Assembly: GCA_903904605.1 (NCBI GenBank) | Contig: CAIVDC010000046.1 | Span: 1-64,000, forward strand | Source: an uncultured Sterolibacterium sp. | GTDB lineage: Bacteria; Pseudomonadota; Gammaproteobacteria; Burkholderiales; Rhodocyclaceae | Reading direction: 5' to 3' | Length of the DNA stretch: 64,000 bases | Position numbers and translations under genes: made by a program | The notes under the pieces: model-generated | Told to the model about the DNA's origin: nothing | What the model saw: only the letters and a program-made list of their open reading frames with translations | Database searches by the model: none | Shown here: piece after piece, positions 1 to 7,881 of the stretch | Position numbering within the stretch: the stretch's first letter is position 1 | Layout of the letters: every line of letters starts with the position of its first letter

Positions 1-652
1 CTCGAAGCCCGGCGTGATCGGGGTGTCGAGTTCCAGGCTGAGGGCCGCGGCCCGCGCGATCACTTCCTGGGCATCGGAAATGCCGGCCGGCGTGATCTTG
101 TCCACCACGTCCTCCGCCCGGTAGCCGAGCATGCGTTCGGCGCCGACGTTGAAGATCTGGATCACGCCCTGGGCATCGGTGGCAATGCTGGAGAAGTAGG
201 CGCTGTTGAAAATCGCGCTTTGCAGCGCGCCGGCCTGGCGGAGCTCTTCTTCGGCCAGCTTGCGCGCGGTATTGTCGGTGCCGATCAGCAGGTAGCCGAT
301 GATCGCGTCCTGATCGTCGCGCAGCGCGGTGACCGACACGACCGCCGGGAAGCGGCTGCCGTCCTTGCGGATGTAGGTCAGCTCGTAAATATCCTCGATG
401 CCGCGCGAGGCCTTGAACACCAGCGCCTCGAAGCCCGGCGTGATCGGGGTTCCGAGCTCGGCACTCAGGGCCTTGGCGCGCTCGATCAGTTCCTGGGGAT
501 CGGAAATCTCGGCCGGCGTGATCTTGTTCATCACTTCGGCGGCGGCATAGCCCAGCATGCGTTCGGCGCCGACGTTGAAGATCTGGATCACGCCCTGAGC
601 ATCGGTGGCGATGCTGGAGAAATTGGCGCTGTTGAAAATGGCGTCCTGCAGG
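1..652. repeat. Direct repeat of PAS-coding DNA, 426-bp period
   Basis: Bases 1-226 and 427-652 are diverged copies of one sequence offset by exactly 426 bp (142 codons). A stretch of about 40 identical bases codes for the ERMLGY/IFNVG part of both PAS units. The repeat reflects recent tandem duplication of a PAS/PAC module inside the reading frame; further copies may lie beyond the left edge. Confidence 0.85.
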
Positions 653-900
653 GGTCCCGCGATCAACAAGGGCTGCTGCGCCGCCTTGAAAGCCCGCTCG
701 TCCGACAGGCGGCGACCGATCCCGCGCCGTATCAGCCCATAGACCAGCGCCTGGACGGCCAGCAGCAGGCCGATGGCGGCCGAGGCGAGCGGCACGGCGT
801 TGTTCCACACCAGTGCGGCGATGGCGAGGAGCCCGGCCAGCGTTATGCCGAGACCGATCAGGACCAGCCGGTCGGCCGGGACCATCTTTGCATTTGTCAT
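1..900 (-). CDS. PAS-domain membrane sensor protein, N-terminal part (runs off the left edge)
   Basis: Three hundred residues of a sensory protein are visible, from an ATG at 900 down to base 1, with no stop codon, so the output domain lies outside the window. Residues about 12-30 and 38-56 form two hydrophobic segments, so the protein is probably anchored in the inner membrane. Two PAS/PAC units follow, beginning near residues 82 and 224; both contain the motif IFNVGAERMLGY. The units are so alike that the DNA forms a direct repeat with a 426-bp period. PAS domains bind small ligands or cofactors and pass signals to a kinase, GGDEF or chemotaxis module; which one is present here cannot be told. 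The next gene on the same strand is a Crp/Fnr regulator. Confidence 0.8.
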   Translation of the reverse strand, partial: MTNAKMVPADRLVLIGLGITLAGLLAIAALVWNNAVPLASAAIGLLLAVQALVYGLIRRGIGRRLSDERAFKAAQQPLLIAGPLQDAIFNSANFSSIATDAQGVIQIFNVGAERMLGYAAAEVMNKITPAEISDPQELIERAKALSAELGTPITPGFEALVFKASRGIEDIYELTYIRKDGSRFPAVVSVTALRDDQDAIIGYLLIGTDNTARKLAEEELRQAGALQSAIFNSAYFSSIATDAQGVIQIFNVGAERMLGYRAEDVVDKITPAGISDAQEVIARAAALSLELDTPITPGFE

Positions 901-931
901 GGATTCAAACCCTGATGGCATCGCATTAACC

Positions 932-1642
932 CTAGCGCCGGCGCACGTCGGAGAGCAGGCGGGCGACCTCGCTCTTGACCACGCCGTAGCATTCGCAGAC
1001 CTTGCCTTCCAGTCCGGCCCGGTCGAGCACGGTGATGTGGCCCCGTCGGTAACGGATGAAGCCGCAAGCCTGCAGTTTCCCGGCGGCCTCGGTCACCCCT
1101 TCGCGCCGCACGCCGAGCATGCTGGCGATCAGTTCCTGGGTCATCGTCAGTTCGTTCGTCGGCAGCCGGTCCAGGGTCAGCAACAGCCAGCGGCACAGTT
1201 GCTGCTCCACCGAATGATGGCGATTGCATACGGCGGTCTGCGACATCTGCGTGATCAGGGCCTGGGTATAGCGCAGGAGCAGGCGCATCACCGGCCCGGC
1301 GCGGTTGAATTCCTCCATCAGGATCTGCGAACTGAGACGATAGCCATGGCCGCCGGTCTGCACCACGGCGCGGCTGGGCGTGGTGTCGCCGCCCATGAAC
1401 AGGGAAATCCCCAACACGCCCTCGTGGCCGACGCCGGCAATTTCCGAGGAACTGCCGTTTTCCAGCACATAGTGCAGCGAGACGATCGAGCTGGTCGGGA
1501 AATAGACGTGGCGAAGCTTGCCCCCGGACTCGTAGAGCACGTCGCCGAGCAGCATCGGGATCAACTCCAGATGCGGCGCCAGGCGGTCGAACTCGGCATC
1601 GAGCAAAGCGGCCAGAAGATGATTTTGGTTCGGATCGTGCAT
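932..1642 (-). CDS. Crp/Fnr-family transcriptional regulator
   Basis: This 236-residue protein has the length and layout of the Crp/Fnr family: an N-terminal cyclic-nucleotide-binding-type beta roll (about 20-130), a long dimerisation helix, and a winged helix-turn-helix at about 165-215. The putative recognition helix contains RREGVTEAA, which keeps the Arg-Glu pair that in CRP reads TGTG half-sites. It lacks the N-terminal cysteine cluster of oxygen-sensing FNR, so the signal is unknown. It is transcribed away from the c-di-GMP gene at 1958. The 315-bp divergent spacer carries two copies of a 16-bp palindrome (1802, 1849) that recurs before envelope genes, which suggests autoregulation and a local regulon. 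That link is inferred. Confidence 0.88.
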   Translation of the reverse strand: MHDPNQNHLLAALLDAEFDRLAPHLELIPMLLGDVLYESGGKLRHVYFPTSSIVSLHYVLENGSSSEIAGVGHEGVLGISLFMGGDTTPSRAVVQTGGHGYRLSSQILMEEFNRAGPVMRLLLRYTQALITQMSQTAVCNRHHSVEQQLCRWLLLTLDRLPTNELTMTQELIASMLGVRREGVTEAAGKLQACGFIRYRRGHITVLDRAGLEGKVCECYGVVKSEVARLLSDVRRR

Positions 1643-1801
1643 GCCGGTCCTATCAGAGTGCCTGCTTCCGGTCGGTAAAGCGCGGGTAACCAGTGGCTGG
1701 GGTGGGGGGTATCAACGGGCGCCCGACAACAAGCAGCGCCAGACACGGTAACACGCCCCACCCGACTGTCCGTACTTTATTGCCTCTGCGCCGCCTCCGT
1801 C

Positions 1802-1817
1802 TGTGTGCTGGCGCACA
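1802..1817. promoter_or_regulatory. Putative Crp/Fnr-type operator, copy 1
   Basis: TGTGTGCTGGCGCACA is a near-perfect inverted repeat with TGTG/CACA ends. It lies 160 bp from the Crp/Fnr start codon and 141 bp from the start at 1958. It belongs to a set of seven similar sites in this window. Confidence 0.5.
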
Positions 1818-1848
1818 TTGAGTCGGTCGCCGTCGGGAAACGGCGGCA

Positions 1849-1864
1849 TGTACGCTGGCGCACC
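1849..1864. promoter_or_regulatory. Putative Crp/Fnr-type operator, copy 2
   Basis: TGTACGCTGGCGCACC is the second copy of the 16-bp palindromic motif in the same divergent region, 94 bp before the start at 1958. Confidence 0.5.
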
Positions 1865-1957
1865 GACGCCGAGGGGCGATCCGCCTATCCTGGCCTTCTG
1901 CCCGAGCCCTGCTTGCTCGTCGATCGATCAAGCGGCGGGCATTTCCTGAGGGCCCCA

Positions 1958-4828
1958 ATGGACAAGCTGTTTCGCCGCGTTCGTTTCTCGGTCTCGGTTT
2001 CGGCCTTGCTGACCCTGGCGGTCGGCCTGTGCCTGAGCGCGCTCCTGTTCGCCTCGCTGCGCCGGGTCGAATCGGAACGGCAGAACGTGGAATTCCGGCA
2101 AAGCGCCAGGCTGCGCACAGCCGCCGTCGCGGCGGGATTCGCCGACGCCGTCGAACAGGTCACGGTCCTGAAACAGCTGTTCCACACCGTCGGCGTGATC
2201 AGCCGCGGACAATTTCGCGACTTCACCTCGCCGCTGCTGGAGCGCACGCCGGGAATCCAGGCGCTCAGTTTCCAGCGCCTGATCAGGCAGGCCGACCGCC
2301 GCGCCTACGAAGCGGCGATGCGGCGGCGCACGCCGGGGTTCACCATCAGCGAAGTCGTCGATGGCCGGCAGCGCCCCGCCGGCATCCGCGCCAGTTACGA
2401 CGTGGTCGACTATATCGAGCCCCTGGCCGGCAACGAAGCGGCGTTCGGGCTCGATACCGCCGTCTCGGCGGATCAGAGCGAGGCCAGGGCGCGCTCGCGC
2501 GCCACCGGCCAGGCGACGGCCACGGGCCTGCTCTCGCTGGTGCAGCACAAGGGCTGGCACGGCGGCTTCATGGTGCTGGCGCCGGTATATCGGCGGGGGG
2601 CGGCGCTCGACACGGTGTCCGAACGCCAGCGCGCCGTGGTCGGCGAGATTGCGGCGGTATTTCGCGTCGACCGGCTGATCGACAGCATCCTCGGCGCCGA
2701 CGGCCTGCTCGATATCCCCGGCATGGCCATCAGCATCTATGCCGGTGCGGGCGCGGATGCGCAGCACCTGGCCTACCGGCACGGCACCGCGCCGCCCGCG
2801 AAGCGCGTCCTGCCGCTGCTGCCGCGCTGGCTCTGGTTTGACGACGCCGCCCCGGTCCGCAAGACTTTCGAGGTGGCGGGCAAGCCGTGGCACATGGTGG
2901 TGGCCCAGGAGCCCAGGCTGTTCACGGCGGCCCATGACGGCTCGCTGTTCGCGCTCCTCGGCGGCATCCTTTCCAGCCTTCTGGCGGCGGCCTATGTCTA
3001 TACCCTGGTCTCGCGCGTCGTGACCATCGAGCGGGTCACCAGGGAGCGCACGGCCGACCTGCAGTTTGCCAACCTGCGCCTGTCCGAAGACCTTGCCTCG
3101 CGCATGCGCACCGAGCAGTCCTTGCGCCTGCAGCAGCGCGCCATCGACGGCTCGGCCAACGCCATCATCATCTGCAGCGCCACGGCACCCGACTATGCGA
3201 TCGAGCACGTCAATCCCGCCTTTGAACATATCAGCGGCTATAGCGCCGCGGAAGTGGTCGGTCACAGCCTGGAATCGCTGCAAGGCCATGCCCAGGATCA
3301 ACACAATATCGCGGAGATACGCGCCGCCCTGGCTGAAAAGCGCGCCGGCCATGCGCTGCTGCACCAGTATCGCAAGGACGGCAGCGGCTACTGGAGCGAT
3401 CAATTCATTGCGCCGGTGCAGGATGAGCGCGAGGAGATCAGCCATTTCGTCGTGGCCCAATACGACATCACGGCGGCCATGCGCTACGAAGCGGAACTGG
3501 ACTTCCAGGCCAAGCACGACACCCTGACCGGACTGGCCAACCGCGATCTCCTGCGGGAGCGCCTGAACCAGGCGATTGCCGGCGCAAGATCCGGCGATGC
3601 GCCGATCTGGGTGGTCTTCGTCGATCTGGACCGCTTCAAGTTCGTCAACGACACGCTCGGCCACGAGGCCGGCGACGCGCTCCTGAAAATCCTGGCGGGA
3701 CGCCTGCAATCGGCCGTCCACGGAGCCGACACGGTTGCCCGCCTGGGCGGCGACGAATTCGTCCTGGTGCTGCCGGTGCACGGCGAAGAGGGCCCCGGCC
3801 CGGCCGTCCTGCAGCGCATCATGGACCGCGTGGCCGAACCGCTGGTGATCGACGGGCATGAATTCTTCCTCACCTGCAGCATCGGCGTGGCGAGCTATCC
3901 CGGCGACGGCAATACCGCCGAGATCCTGATCCAGCACGCCGACATCGCCATGTATCGGGCCAAGGAGATGGGTCGCAACAACTTCCAGTTCTACTCCGCG
4001 ACCATGAATCAGGGCACGCTCGACCGCCTGAGCATCGAAGCCGACTTGCGCCATGCCCTGGACCGGGGCGAGTTCGCCGTGCATTACCAGGCGCAGGTCG
4101 ATACGGCCAGCGGACGCGTCGTCGGCATGGAAGCCCTGCTGCGCTGGAATCATCCGGTGCATGGGATGATCCCGCCTTCGCGCTTCATCGGCCTGGCGGA
4201 GGAAATGGGCGTGATCGTTCCGATCGGCGCCTGGGTCATCGCCACGGCCTGCATCCAGGCCAGGGCATGGCAACAGGCCGGTCATGGCGAGCTGCGCATG
4301 GCCGTCAACCTTTCGCTGCGCCAGTTCAAGCAAAGGGCACTGGTGCAATCGATCGCCGACGTACTCCATGCGACCGGGCTGGAACCGGGCCTGCTCGAAC
4401 TGGAGCTGACCGAAGGCATGGTCATGAGCGACGTAGACACAGCGATTGCGACCCTGCGCCACCTGAAGGAACTGGGCATCCATCTGGCGATCGACGATTT
4501 CGGCACGGGCTATTCCAGCCTGTCGTATCTGCGCCGCTTTCCGATCGACGTCCTGAAGATCGACCAGTCCTTCGTGCACGATCTGGGTCTCGACGCCAAC
4601 AGCGACGCGATCGTCATCTCGGTCATCGCCCTGGCCCACAGCCTAAGCCTGAAGGTGATCGCAGAAGGCGTGGAAACGGCCGAACAGGTCGCCTTCCTGC
4701 GCCTGCATGGCTGCGACCGGATGCAAGGCTATTATTTCAGCCTGCCGCTCGGAGGCGAGGCGTTTCCGCAGATGCTCCGGAACGGCAACGGCTTGTCGGC
4801 AGCAGGCGATTTCAATGCATCCGCCTGA
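1958..4828 (+). CDS. CHASE-PAS-GGDEF-EAL cyclic-di-GMP signalling protein
   Basis: This 956-residue inner-membrane protein starts at ATG 1958, which follows a GAGG ribosome site. The order of domains is a TM helix near 15-35, a periplasmic CHASE-type sensor (about 80-320), a second TM near 330-353, PAS (about 395-510), GGDEF (motif at 597) and EAL (E at about 725). The GGDEF motif is intact, but the residues five positions upstream read HGAD, so there is no RxxD inhibitory site. The EAL domain keeps [23 protein letters not shown] and EGVE, so c-di-GMP phosphodiesterase activity is expected. Both synthesis and breakdown are possible; the net activity cannot be told. It overlaps the next gene and probably forms a two-gene operon with it. 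Confidence 0.9.
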   Translation: MDKLFRRVRFSVSVSALLTLAVGLCLSALLFASLRRVESERQNVEFRQSARLRTAAVAAGFADAVEQVTVLKQLFHTVGVISRGQFRDFTSPLLERTPGIQALSFQRLIRQADRRAYEAAMRRRTPGFTISEVVDGRQRPAGIRASYDVVDYIEPLAGNEAAFGLDTAVSADQSEARARSRATGQATATGLLSLVQHKGWHGGFMVLAPVYRRGAALDTVSERQRAVVGEIAAVFRVDRLIDSILGADGLLDIPGMAISIYAGAGADAQHLAYRHGTAPPAKRVLPLLPRWLWFDDAAPVRKTFEVAGKPWHMVVAQEPRLFTAAHDGSLFALLGGILSSLLAAAYVYTLVSRVVTIERVTRERTADLQFANLRLSEDLASRMRTEQSLRLQQRAIDGSANAIIICSATAPDYAIEHVNPAFEHISGYSAAEVVGHSLESLQGHAQDQHNIAEIRAALAEKRAGHALLHQYRKDGSGYWSDQFIAPVQDEREEISHFVVAQYDITAAMRYEAELDFQAKHDTLTGLANRDLLRERLNQAIAGARSGDAPIWVVFVDLDRFKFVNDTLGHEAGDALLKILAGRLQSAVHGADTVARLGGDEFVLVLPVHGEEGPGPAVLQRIMDRVAEPLVIDGHEFFLTCSIGVASYPGDGNTAEILIQHADIAMYRAKEMGRNNFQFYSATMNQGTLDRLSIEADLRHALDRGEFAVHYQAQVDTASGRVVGMEALLRWNHPVHGMIPPSRFIGLAEEMGVIVPIGAWVIATACIQARAWQQAGHGELRMAVNLSLRQFKQRALVQSIADVLHATGLEPGLLELELTEGMVMSDVDTAIATLRHLKELGIHLAIDDFGTGYSSLSYLRRFPIDVLKIDQSFVHDLGLDANSDAIVISVIALAHSLSLKVIAEGVETAEQVAFLRLHGCDRMQGYYFSLPLGGEAFPQMLRNGNGLSAAGDFNASA

Positions 4829-5783
4829 GGCCGCAGCGTCGACGGGCCGGACGCCGGCGGAACCGATGACGACGGCTTCGGGTAAGCCCCTGCTGCTGCT
4901 CGTCGACGACCAGGCCAGCAATCTGCAATTGCTCCAAGAAATGTTCAAGGGCGATTACCAGGTGTCGATGGCCGGCAGCGGCCGGGAGGCGCTTGAATTC
5001 TGCCGGACGGCCAAACCGGACCTGATCCTGCTCGACATCCTGATGCCGGAAATGGACGGCTATGCGGTTTGCCAGCAACTCAAGAGCGACGCGCTGACGA
5101 AAGATGTCCCGGTGATTTTCCTCACCGCGCACAACGACCCCCTGGAAGCGGCGCGCGCCCTGGATGTGGGCGGTGTCGATTTCATCAGCAAGCCCTTCCT
5201 GGTGCGGGTGGTTCAGGCGCGGGTGCGCACCCATCTGAGCCTGAAGTACCAGGCCGACCGCTGGCGCACGCTGGCGCTGGTAGACGGGCTCACCGGGGTG
5301 GGCAATCGCCGCCACTTCGACGCCACGGTGCAGGCCGAATGGCGGCGCTGCGCGCGGACCGCACAGCCGCTGTCGCTGATCATGGTCGATGTCGACCTGT
5401 TCAAGTCCTTCAACGACCACTACGGCCATCAGGCAGGCGATGCCTGCCTGCAGTCGATCGCCTCGGTGCTGAAGTCGGCGTTCAGCCGCTCCTACGACAT
5501 GGTGGCGCGCTACGGCGGCGAGGAGTTCGTCTGCATCCTCCCGGACACGCCCTTGGAGGGAGCCGAGCGCAAGGCCATTGAACTGGAAAGCGCCGTCAGG
5601 GCGCTGGGCATCGCGCACGAAAAATCCGCAGTCGCGCAGGTGGTCACCATCAGCCTCGGCGTGGCGGTCGCCAATCCGGTCAAAGGCGAGGATTGCGCCG
5701 ATCTCGTGGCCGCGGCCGATGCCCAGTTGTATCGCGCCAAGCAGGCCGGCCGGGGTCGGGCGTTGTCGCGGCAAACGCCGTAG
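4815..5783 (+). CDS. Response regulator with GGDEF output (REC-GGDEF diguanylate cyclase)
   Basis: This 322-residue cytoplasmic protein has a receiver domain (about 20-140, phosphoacceptor Asp near 74 in [11 protein letters not shown]) followed by a GGDEF domain with the active variant GGEEF near 234. An RSYD inhibitory site sits five residues before it, so synthesis of c-di-GMP with product inhibition is expected, in the manner of PleD/WspR enzymes. The chosen ATG lies inside the end of the previous gene (14-base overlap), which suggests translational coupling; ATG 4866 is an alternative start. Its cognate kinase is not obvious; the CHASE protein upstream has no kinase domain. Confidence 0.9.
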   Translation: MHPPEAAASTGRTPAEPMTTASGKPLLLLVDDQASNLQLLQEMFKGDYQVSMAGSGREALEFCRTAKPDLILLDILMPEMDGYAVCQQLKSDALTKDVPVIFLTAHNDPLEAARALDVGGVDFISKPFLVRVVQARVRTHLSLKYQADRWRTLALVDGLTGVGNRRHFDATVQAEWRRCARTAQPLSLIMVDVDLFKSFNDHYGHQAGDACLQSIASVLKSAFSRSYDMVARYGGEEFVCILPDTPLEGAERKAIELESAVRALGIAHEKSAVAQVVTISLGVAVANPVKGEDCADLVAAADAQLYRAKQAGRGRALSRQTP

Positions 5784-5807
5784 CGTACGCCCGGCCGGGA
5801 CCGGTGC

Positions 5808-5957
5808 CTAAAGCGGATTTCGCCCGCCGATCACCCTGAGCAGGACGACGACGATGGCGATCACCAGAAGGATGTGGATGAAACCGCCGACGGTGTAGGA
5901 AGTGACCACTCCGAGCAGCCACAGGATGAGCAGTACGACAGCAATCGTATAAAGCAT
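5808..5957 (-). CDS. Small lmo0937/DUF5670-type membrane protein
   Basis: This 49-residue protein is almost wholly hydrophobic: two membrane helices (about 3-20 and 26-43) joined by a short SYTVGGFIH turn, ending GGRNPL. It matches the small lmo0937 family of membrane proteins, which often sit among stress-related genes; their function is unknown. The start at 5957 is set by an AGGAG ribosome site 6-8 bases upstream. It converges with the REC-GGDEF gene and opens an envelope-gene cluster. Confidence 0.75.
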   Translation of the reverse strand: MLYTIAVVLLILWLLGVVTSYTVGGFIHILLVIAIVVVLLRVIGGRNPL

Positions 5958-6026
5958 GGTGTTTCTCCTTTCGAGTGCCTGTTCAGGCAAGGGATTAAGT
6001 GTTGCCAGAGTCTGCTCGCGCAGTTG

Positions 6027-6449
6027 TCACATTTGCGACGGATTGATGCCGTCGATCACGGTCAGTCGCTCTCCGATCCGCCATGAAGTCCGGTTCGCTT
6101 CGGTGATCAGGCGCTGCGAACCGTCGCTCAGGCGCACGGTGAACTCGTAGCGCCGGGCCGGCTTCACCGGCATCGCCGTTCTCCGGCCTGCGCCGGCCCG
6201 GTCCCGGGCGCCCGGATCGCTGACCGCAATCTCCCTCATCGACGCGATCACGCCGCATTCCGGACAGCGCCGCCGGGCCGGGTCCGCGCTCGCTCCGCGA
6301 GCGGCTACGTCGGCCAGGACGTCGCTCGAGTGGGTCAGCCAGCCCACCATGGGTGCCACGCCGGGCGTGCCGAACAGGATCATCGTGACCGCAGCGAGCG
6401 CGGGCAGCAGATAGATCAATTTTCCTCGGGCCATCCTCATCATCTTCAC
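6027..6449 (-). CDS. Membrane-anchored hypothetical protein with an SlyB-like C-terminal domain
   Basis: A GTG start at 6449 follows a strong GAGGAG site and gives 140 residues; several in-frame ATGs lie just inside. One hydrophobic segment at about 10-30 should be a signal anchor. The middle holds a CPEC motif and the phrase CGVIASMREI. The C-terminal part (about 98-137) resembles the region after the glycine zipper in SlyB/Pcp-type outer-membrane lipoproteins (YEFTVRLSDGS, IGERLTVIDG). The glycine zipper itself is missing, so this looks like a trimmed relative. Function is unknown; envelope integrity is a guess from its neighbours. Confidence 0.65.
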   Translation of the reverse strand: MKMMRMARGKLIYLLPALAAVTMILFGTPGVAPMVGWLTHSSDVLADVAARGASADPARRRCPECGVIASMREIAVSDPGARDRAGAGRRTAMPVKPARRYEFTVRLSDGSQRLITEANRTSWRIGERLTVIDGINPSQM

Positions 6450-6465
6450 GGCAGTTTCTCCTCGT

Positions 6466-6497
6466 GCCCGCTGCGGGCTTTCAATGACGCAGCGGGC
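6466..6497. repeat. Inverted repeat between OmpA-type gene and downstream gene
   Basis: A 10-bp arm GCCCGCTGCG (6466-6475) pairs with CGCAGCGGGC (6488-6497) across a 12-base loop. It lies 10 bp after the OmpA-type stop codon on the minus strand, so it could terminate or attenuate transcription into the gene at 6449. There is no T tract. Confidence 0.5.
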
Positions 6498-6506
6498 CTG
6501 AAAGGC

Positions 6507-7196
6507 TTAATGCGAAGCCGTTGCGCTCAGGGTGCCGGTCATTTCCACGTCGACGCGGCGATCGGGCTGCAGGCAGGCAATGACTTTGGCGCTCTTGGCA
6601 CCTTTGCACTCGCCCGGCTTGGTCATCGGCTGGCTCTCGCCCTTGCCGGACGCCTCGATGCGGTCGGCCGGGATGCCTTTGCTCACGAGGTAGTCCTTCA
6701 CGGCCCTGGCGCGACTTTCCGACAGCTTCTGGTTGTACTTGGCGCTGCCGAAGCGATCGGCATGGCCGGTCGCAAGAATGGTGTCGTAAGTGCCGTTCTT
6801 CAGCTGGGCCACGAGGTCGTCGAGCTTCGTCCTGCCTTCGGGCTTCAGCACCGACTTGTCGAAAGCGAACAGGGCATCGGCGGAAAAGCTCATTTTTTGC
6901 GGCAGCGGCTTCGCGGCTGCCGGCCGGGGTGTCGGCTCAGGTGCTGCGGCCGCGATGACCACGGCTTTTGTCGCCGGCGCTGCCGCCGCAGGCTTGTAGC
7001 CCGGGTCGCAGGCCTCGACCGCACGGGCCGGCGTCCAGTCGCTGTCGCGCCAGCACAGGCCGGTCCCGCTCGTGACAATGCTGCCGCTCGTGTCGACCAG
7101 GTAGCCCTGGTTCTTCGAATCCTCGGCCATGGCGGTCGCCGGAAGCAGGGCCGTGGCCGCGAAGGCGGCAAGTACAAATCTCGTCATGGGTTTCAT
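6507..7196 (-). CDS. OmpA-family peptidoglycan-binding envelope protein
   Basis: This 229-residue protein begins with a signal peptide cleaved after ATAMA. An Ala/Pro-rich linker (about 68-105) leads to a C-terminal OmpA domain (about 110-225) with the motifs GHADRFGS, NQKLSESRARAVKDYL and QPDRRVDVE, the region that binds peptidoglycan in this family. It has no beta barrel; the N-terminal 50 residues are short and carry two cysteines. A Cys-containing loop (KPGECKG to IACLQ) just before the end of the domain is shared with the OmpA-type protein at 9858. It is divergent from the lipoprotein at 7517; two palindromic operator-like sites lie between them. Confidence 0.85.
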   Translation of the reverse strand: MKPMTRFVLAAFAATALLPATAMAEDSKNQGYLVDTSGSIVTSGTGLCWRDSDWTPARAVEACDPGYKPAAAAPATKAVVIAAAAPEPTPRPAAAKPLPQKMSFSADALFAFDKSVLKPEGRTKLDDLVAQLKNGTYDTILATGHADRFGSAKYNQKLSESRARAVKDYLVSKGIPADRIEASGKGESQPMTKPGECKGAKSAKVIACLQPDRRVDVEMTGTLSATASH

Positions 7197-7345
7197 AGCG
7201 TCTATTCCTTATATGGAGTTTAAAAACGGGGGTTCGATCTGTCCGGACTGGTTCTAGCTGGCGAACATGCCGAGGAGGAATCCTCGCTACGTCGAAGAAG
7301 AAACCCAAGCATGTCCGCACAATACGGTGGGCTCCCGACCCCGTC

Positions 7346-7361
7346 TGTGCGCTGGCGTACA
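7346..7361. promoter_or_regulatory. Putative Crp/Fnr-type operator, copy 3
   Basis: TGTGCGCTGGCGTACA is a near-perfect 16-bp inverted repeat located 150 bp upstream of the OmpA-type start at 7196. Confidence 0.5.
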
Positions 7362-7404
7362 CGGCGCGACCGGAGAGGGATCGCCGTTCGCCCGCCGATC
7401 CTTC

Positions 7405-7420
7405 TGTGCCTCAGCGTACA
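7405..7420. promoter_or_regulatory. Putative Crp/Fnr-type operator, copy 4
   Basis: TGTGCCTCAGCGTACA is a more diverged copy with intact TGTG and TACA ends, 97 bp before the lipoprotein start at 7517. Confidence 0.4.
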
Positions 7421-7516
7421 GACCCCGTCCCGCCGACAGCGGATAAGGTAGATGCCGCGCGCGACCGGGGACCGTCCTGGTCGCGATTGCCGGCATTGAC
7501 GACAAAGGAGCACTCA

Positions 7517-7714
7517 ATGAACAGATTTTCCAGGAATTTCGCGGCAGGCTTCGCGACCCTCCTCCTGCTGGCAGCGCTGTCCGCCTGCGATACGCATGAA
7601 GGACCGGCGGAGCGGGCCGGGAAGAACATCGACAAGGCGCTCGACAATGCCGGCCAGCATATCGAGAGAGCCGGCGAGAAGCTTCAGGACGAGTCCAGGG
7701 GCGACCGGAAATAG
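7517..7714 (+). CDS. Small lipoprotein related to the N-terminal half of the BON lipoprotein
   Basis: This 65-residue protein starts at ATG 7517 after an AAAGGAG site. It has a lipoprotein signal with lipobox LSAC (Cys about 25). The mature part is a charged amphipathic helix: GPAERAGKNIDKALDNAGQ and then GEKLQDE. The same pattern, CD..(P)GPAE.AGK.ID, opens the mature part of the BON lipoprotein at 11084, so this is probably a paralogue without the BON domain. It should be anchored in a membrane facing the periplasm. Function is unknown; the operator-like sites on both sides suggest stress or growth-phase regulation. Confidence 0.8.
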   Translation: MNRFSRNFAAGFATLLLLAALSACDTHEGPAERAGKNIDKALDNAGQHIERAGEKLQDESRGDRK

Positions 7715-7723
7715 CCGACGCAT

Positions 7724-7739
7724 TGTGCGTTAGCGCACG
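7724..7739. promoter_or_regulatory. Putative Crp/Fnr-type operator, copy 5
   Basis: TGTGCGTTAGCGCACG is a nearly exact inverted repeat (TGTGCGTTAGCGCAC core) between the small lipoprotein gene and the DUF3494 gene, 143 bp before the ATG at 7882. Confidence 0.55.
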
Positions 7740-7881
7740 GAACTTGTTGCGCGGGTTGGCAATACTTCGGAGCGTGACCTTTTGCGCGCAAGCAAATGGG
7801 CAGAGCGTCCGCGTTCGCACCGGCAAGGGGCCGGTCCGGCCACATCGGCGGTATTCAGTATCATCTTTAGAGGGGAAGAAA

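Larger units (their letters stand above)
1643..1957. other. Divergent intergenic region with two operator-like sites
   Basis: These 315 bases separate the Crp/Fnr gene from the CHASE-GGDEF-EAL gene. No convincing gene was found in them. They contain two copies of the TGTGCGCT-GGCGCACA-type palindrome, 47 bp apart from start to start. A GAGG Shine-Dalgarno-like stretch lies just before the ATG at 1958. A longer reading frame opens at 1805, but it would cover both palindromes and has no ribosome site. Confidence 0.6.
7197..7516. other. Divergent intergenic region with two operator-like sites
   Basis: These 320 bases separate the OmpA-type gene (minus) from the small lipoprotein gene (plus). 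No gene was recognised. The centre holds two copies of the 16-bp palindromic motif seen near the Crp/Fnr gene, 59 bp apart from start to start. An AAGGAG ribosome site lies before the ATG at 7517. Confidence 0.6.

Noticed and set aside
932-1642. Crp/Fnr regulator as the oxygen sensor for the bcr promoter
   Set aside because: It lacks the N-terminal cysteine cluster of FNR, and the sites beside its own gene differ from the TTGAC-N4-ATCAA box.
1928-4639. A long open frame on the minus strand (903 codons)
   Set aside because: It lies wholly opposite the CHASE-GGDEF-EAL gene, whose domains are unmistakable. It has no family features and is a side effect of GC-rich codon use.
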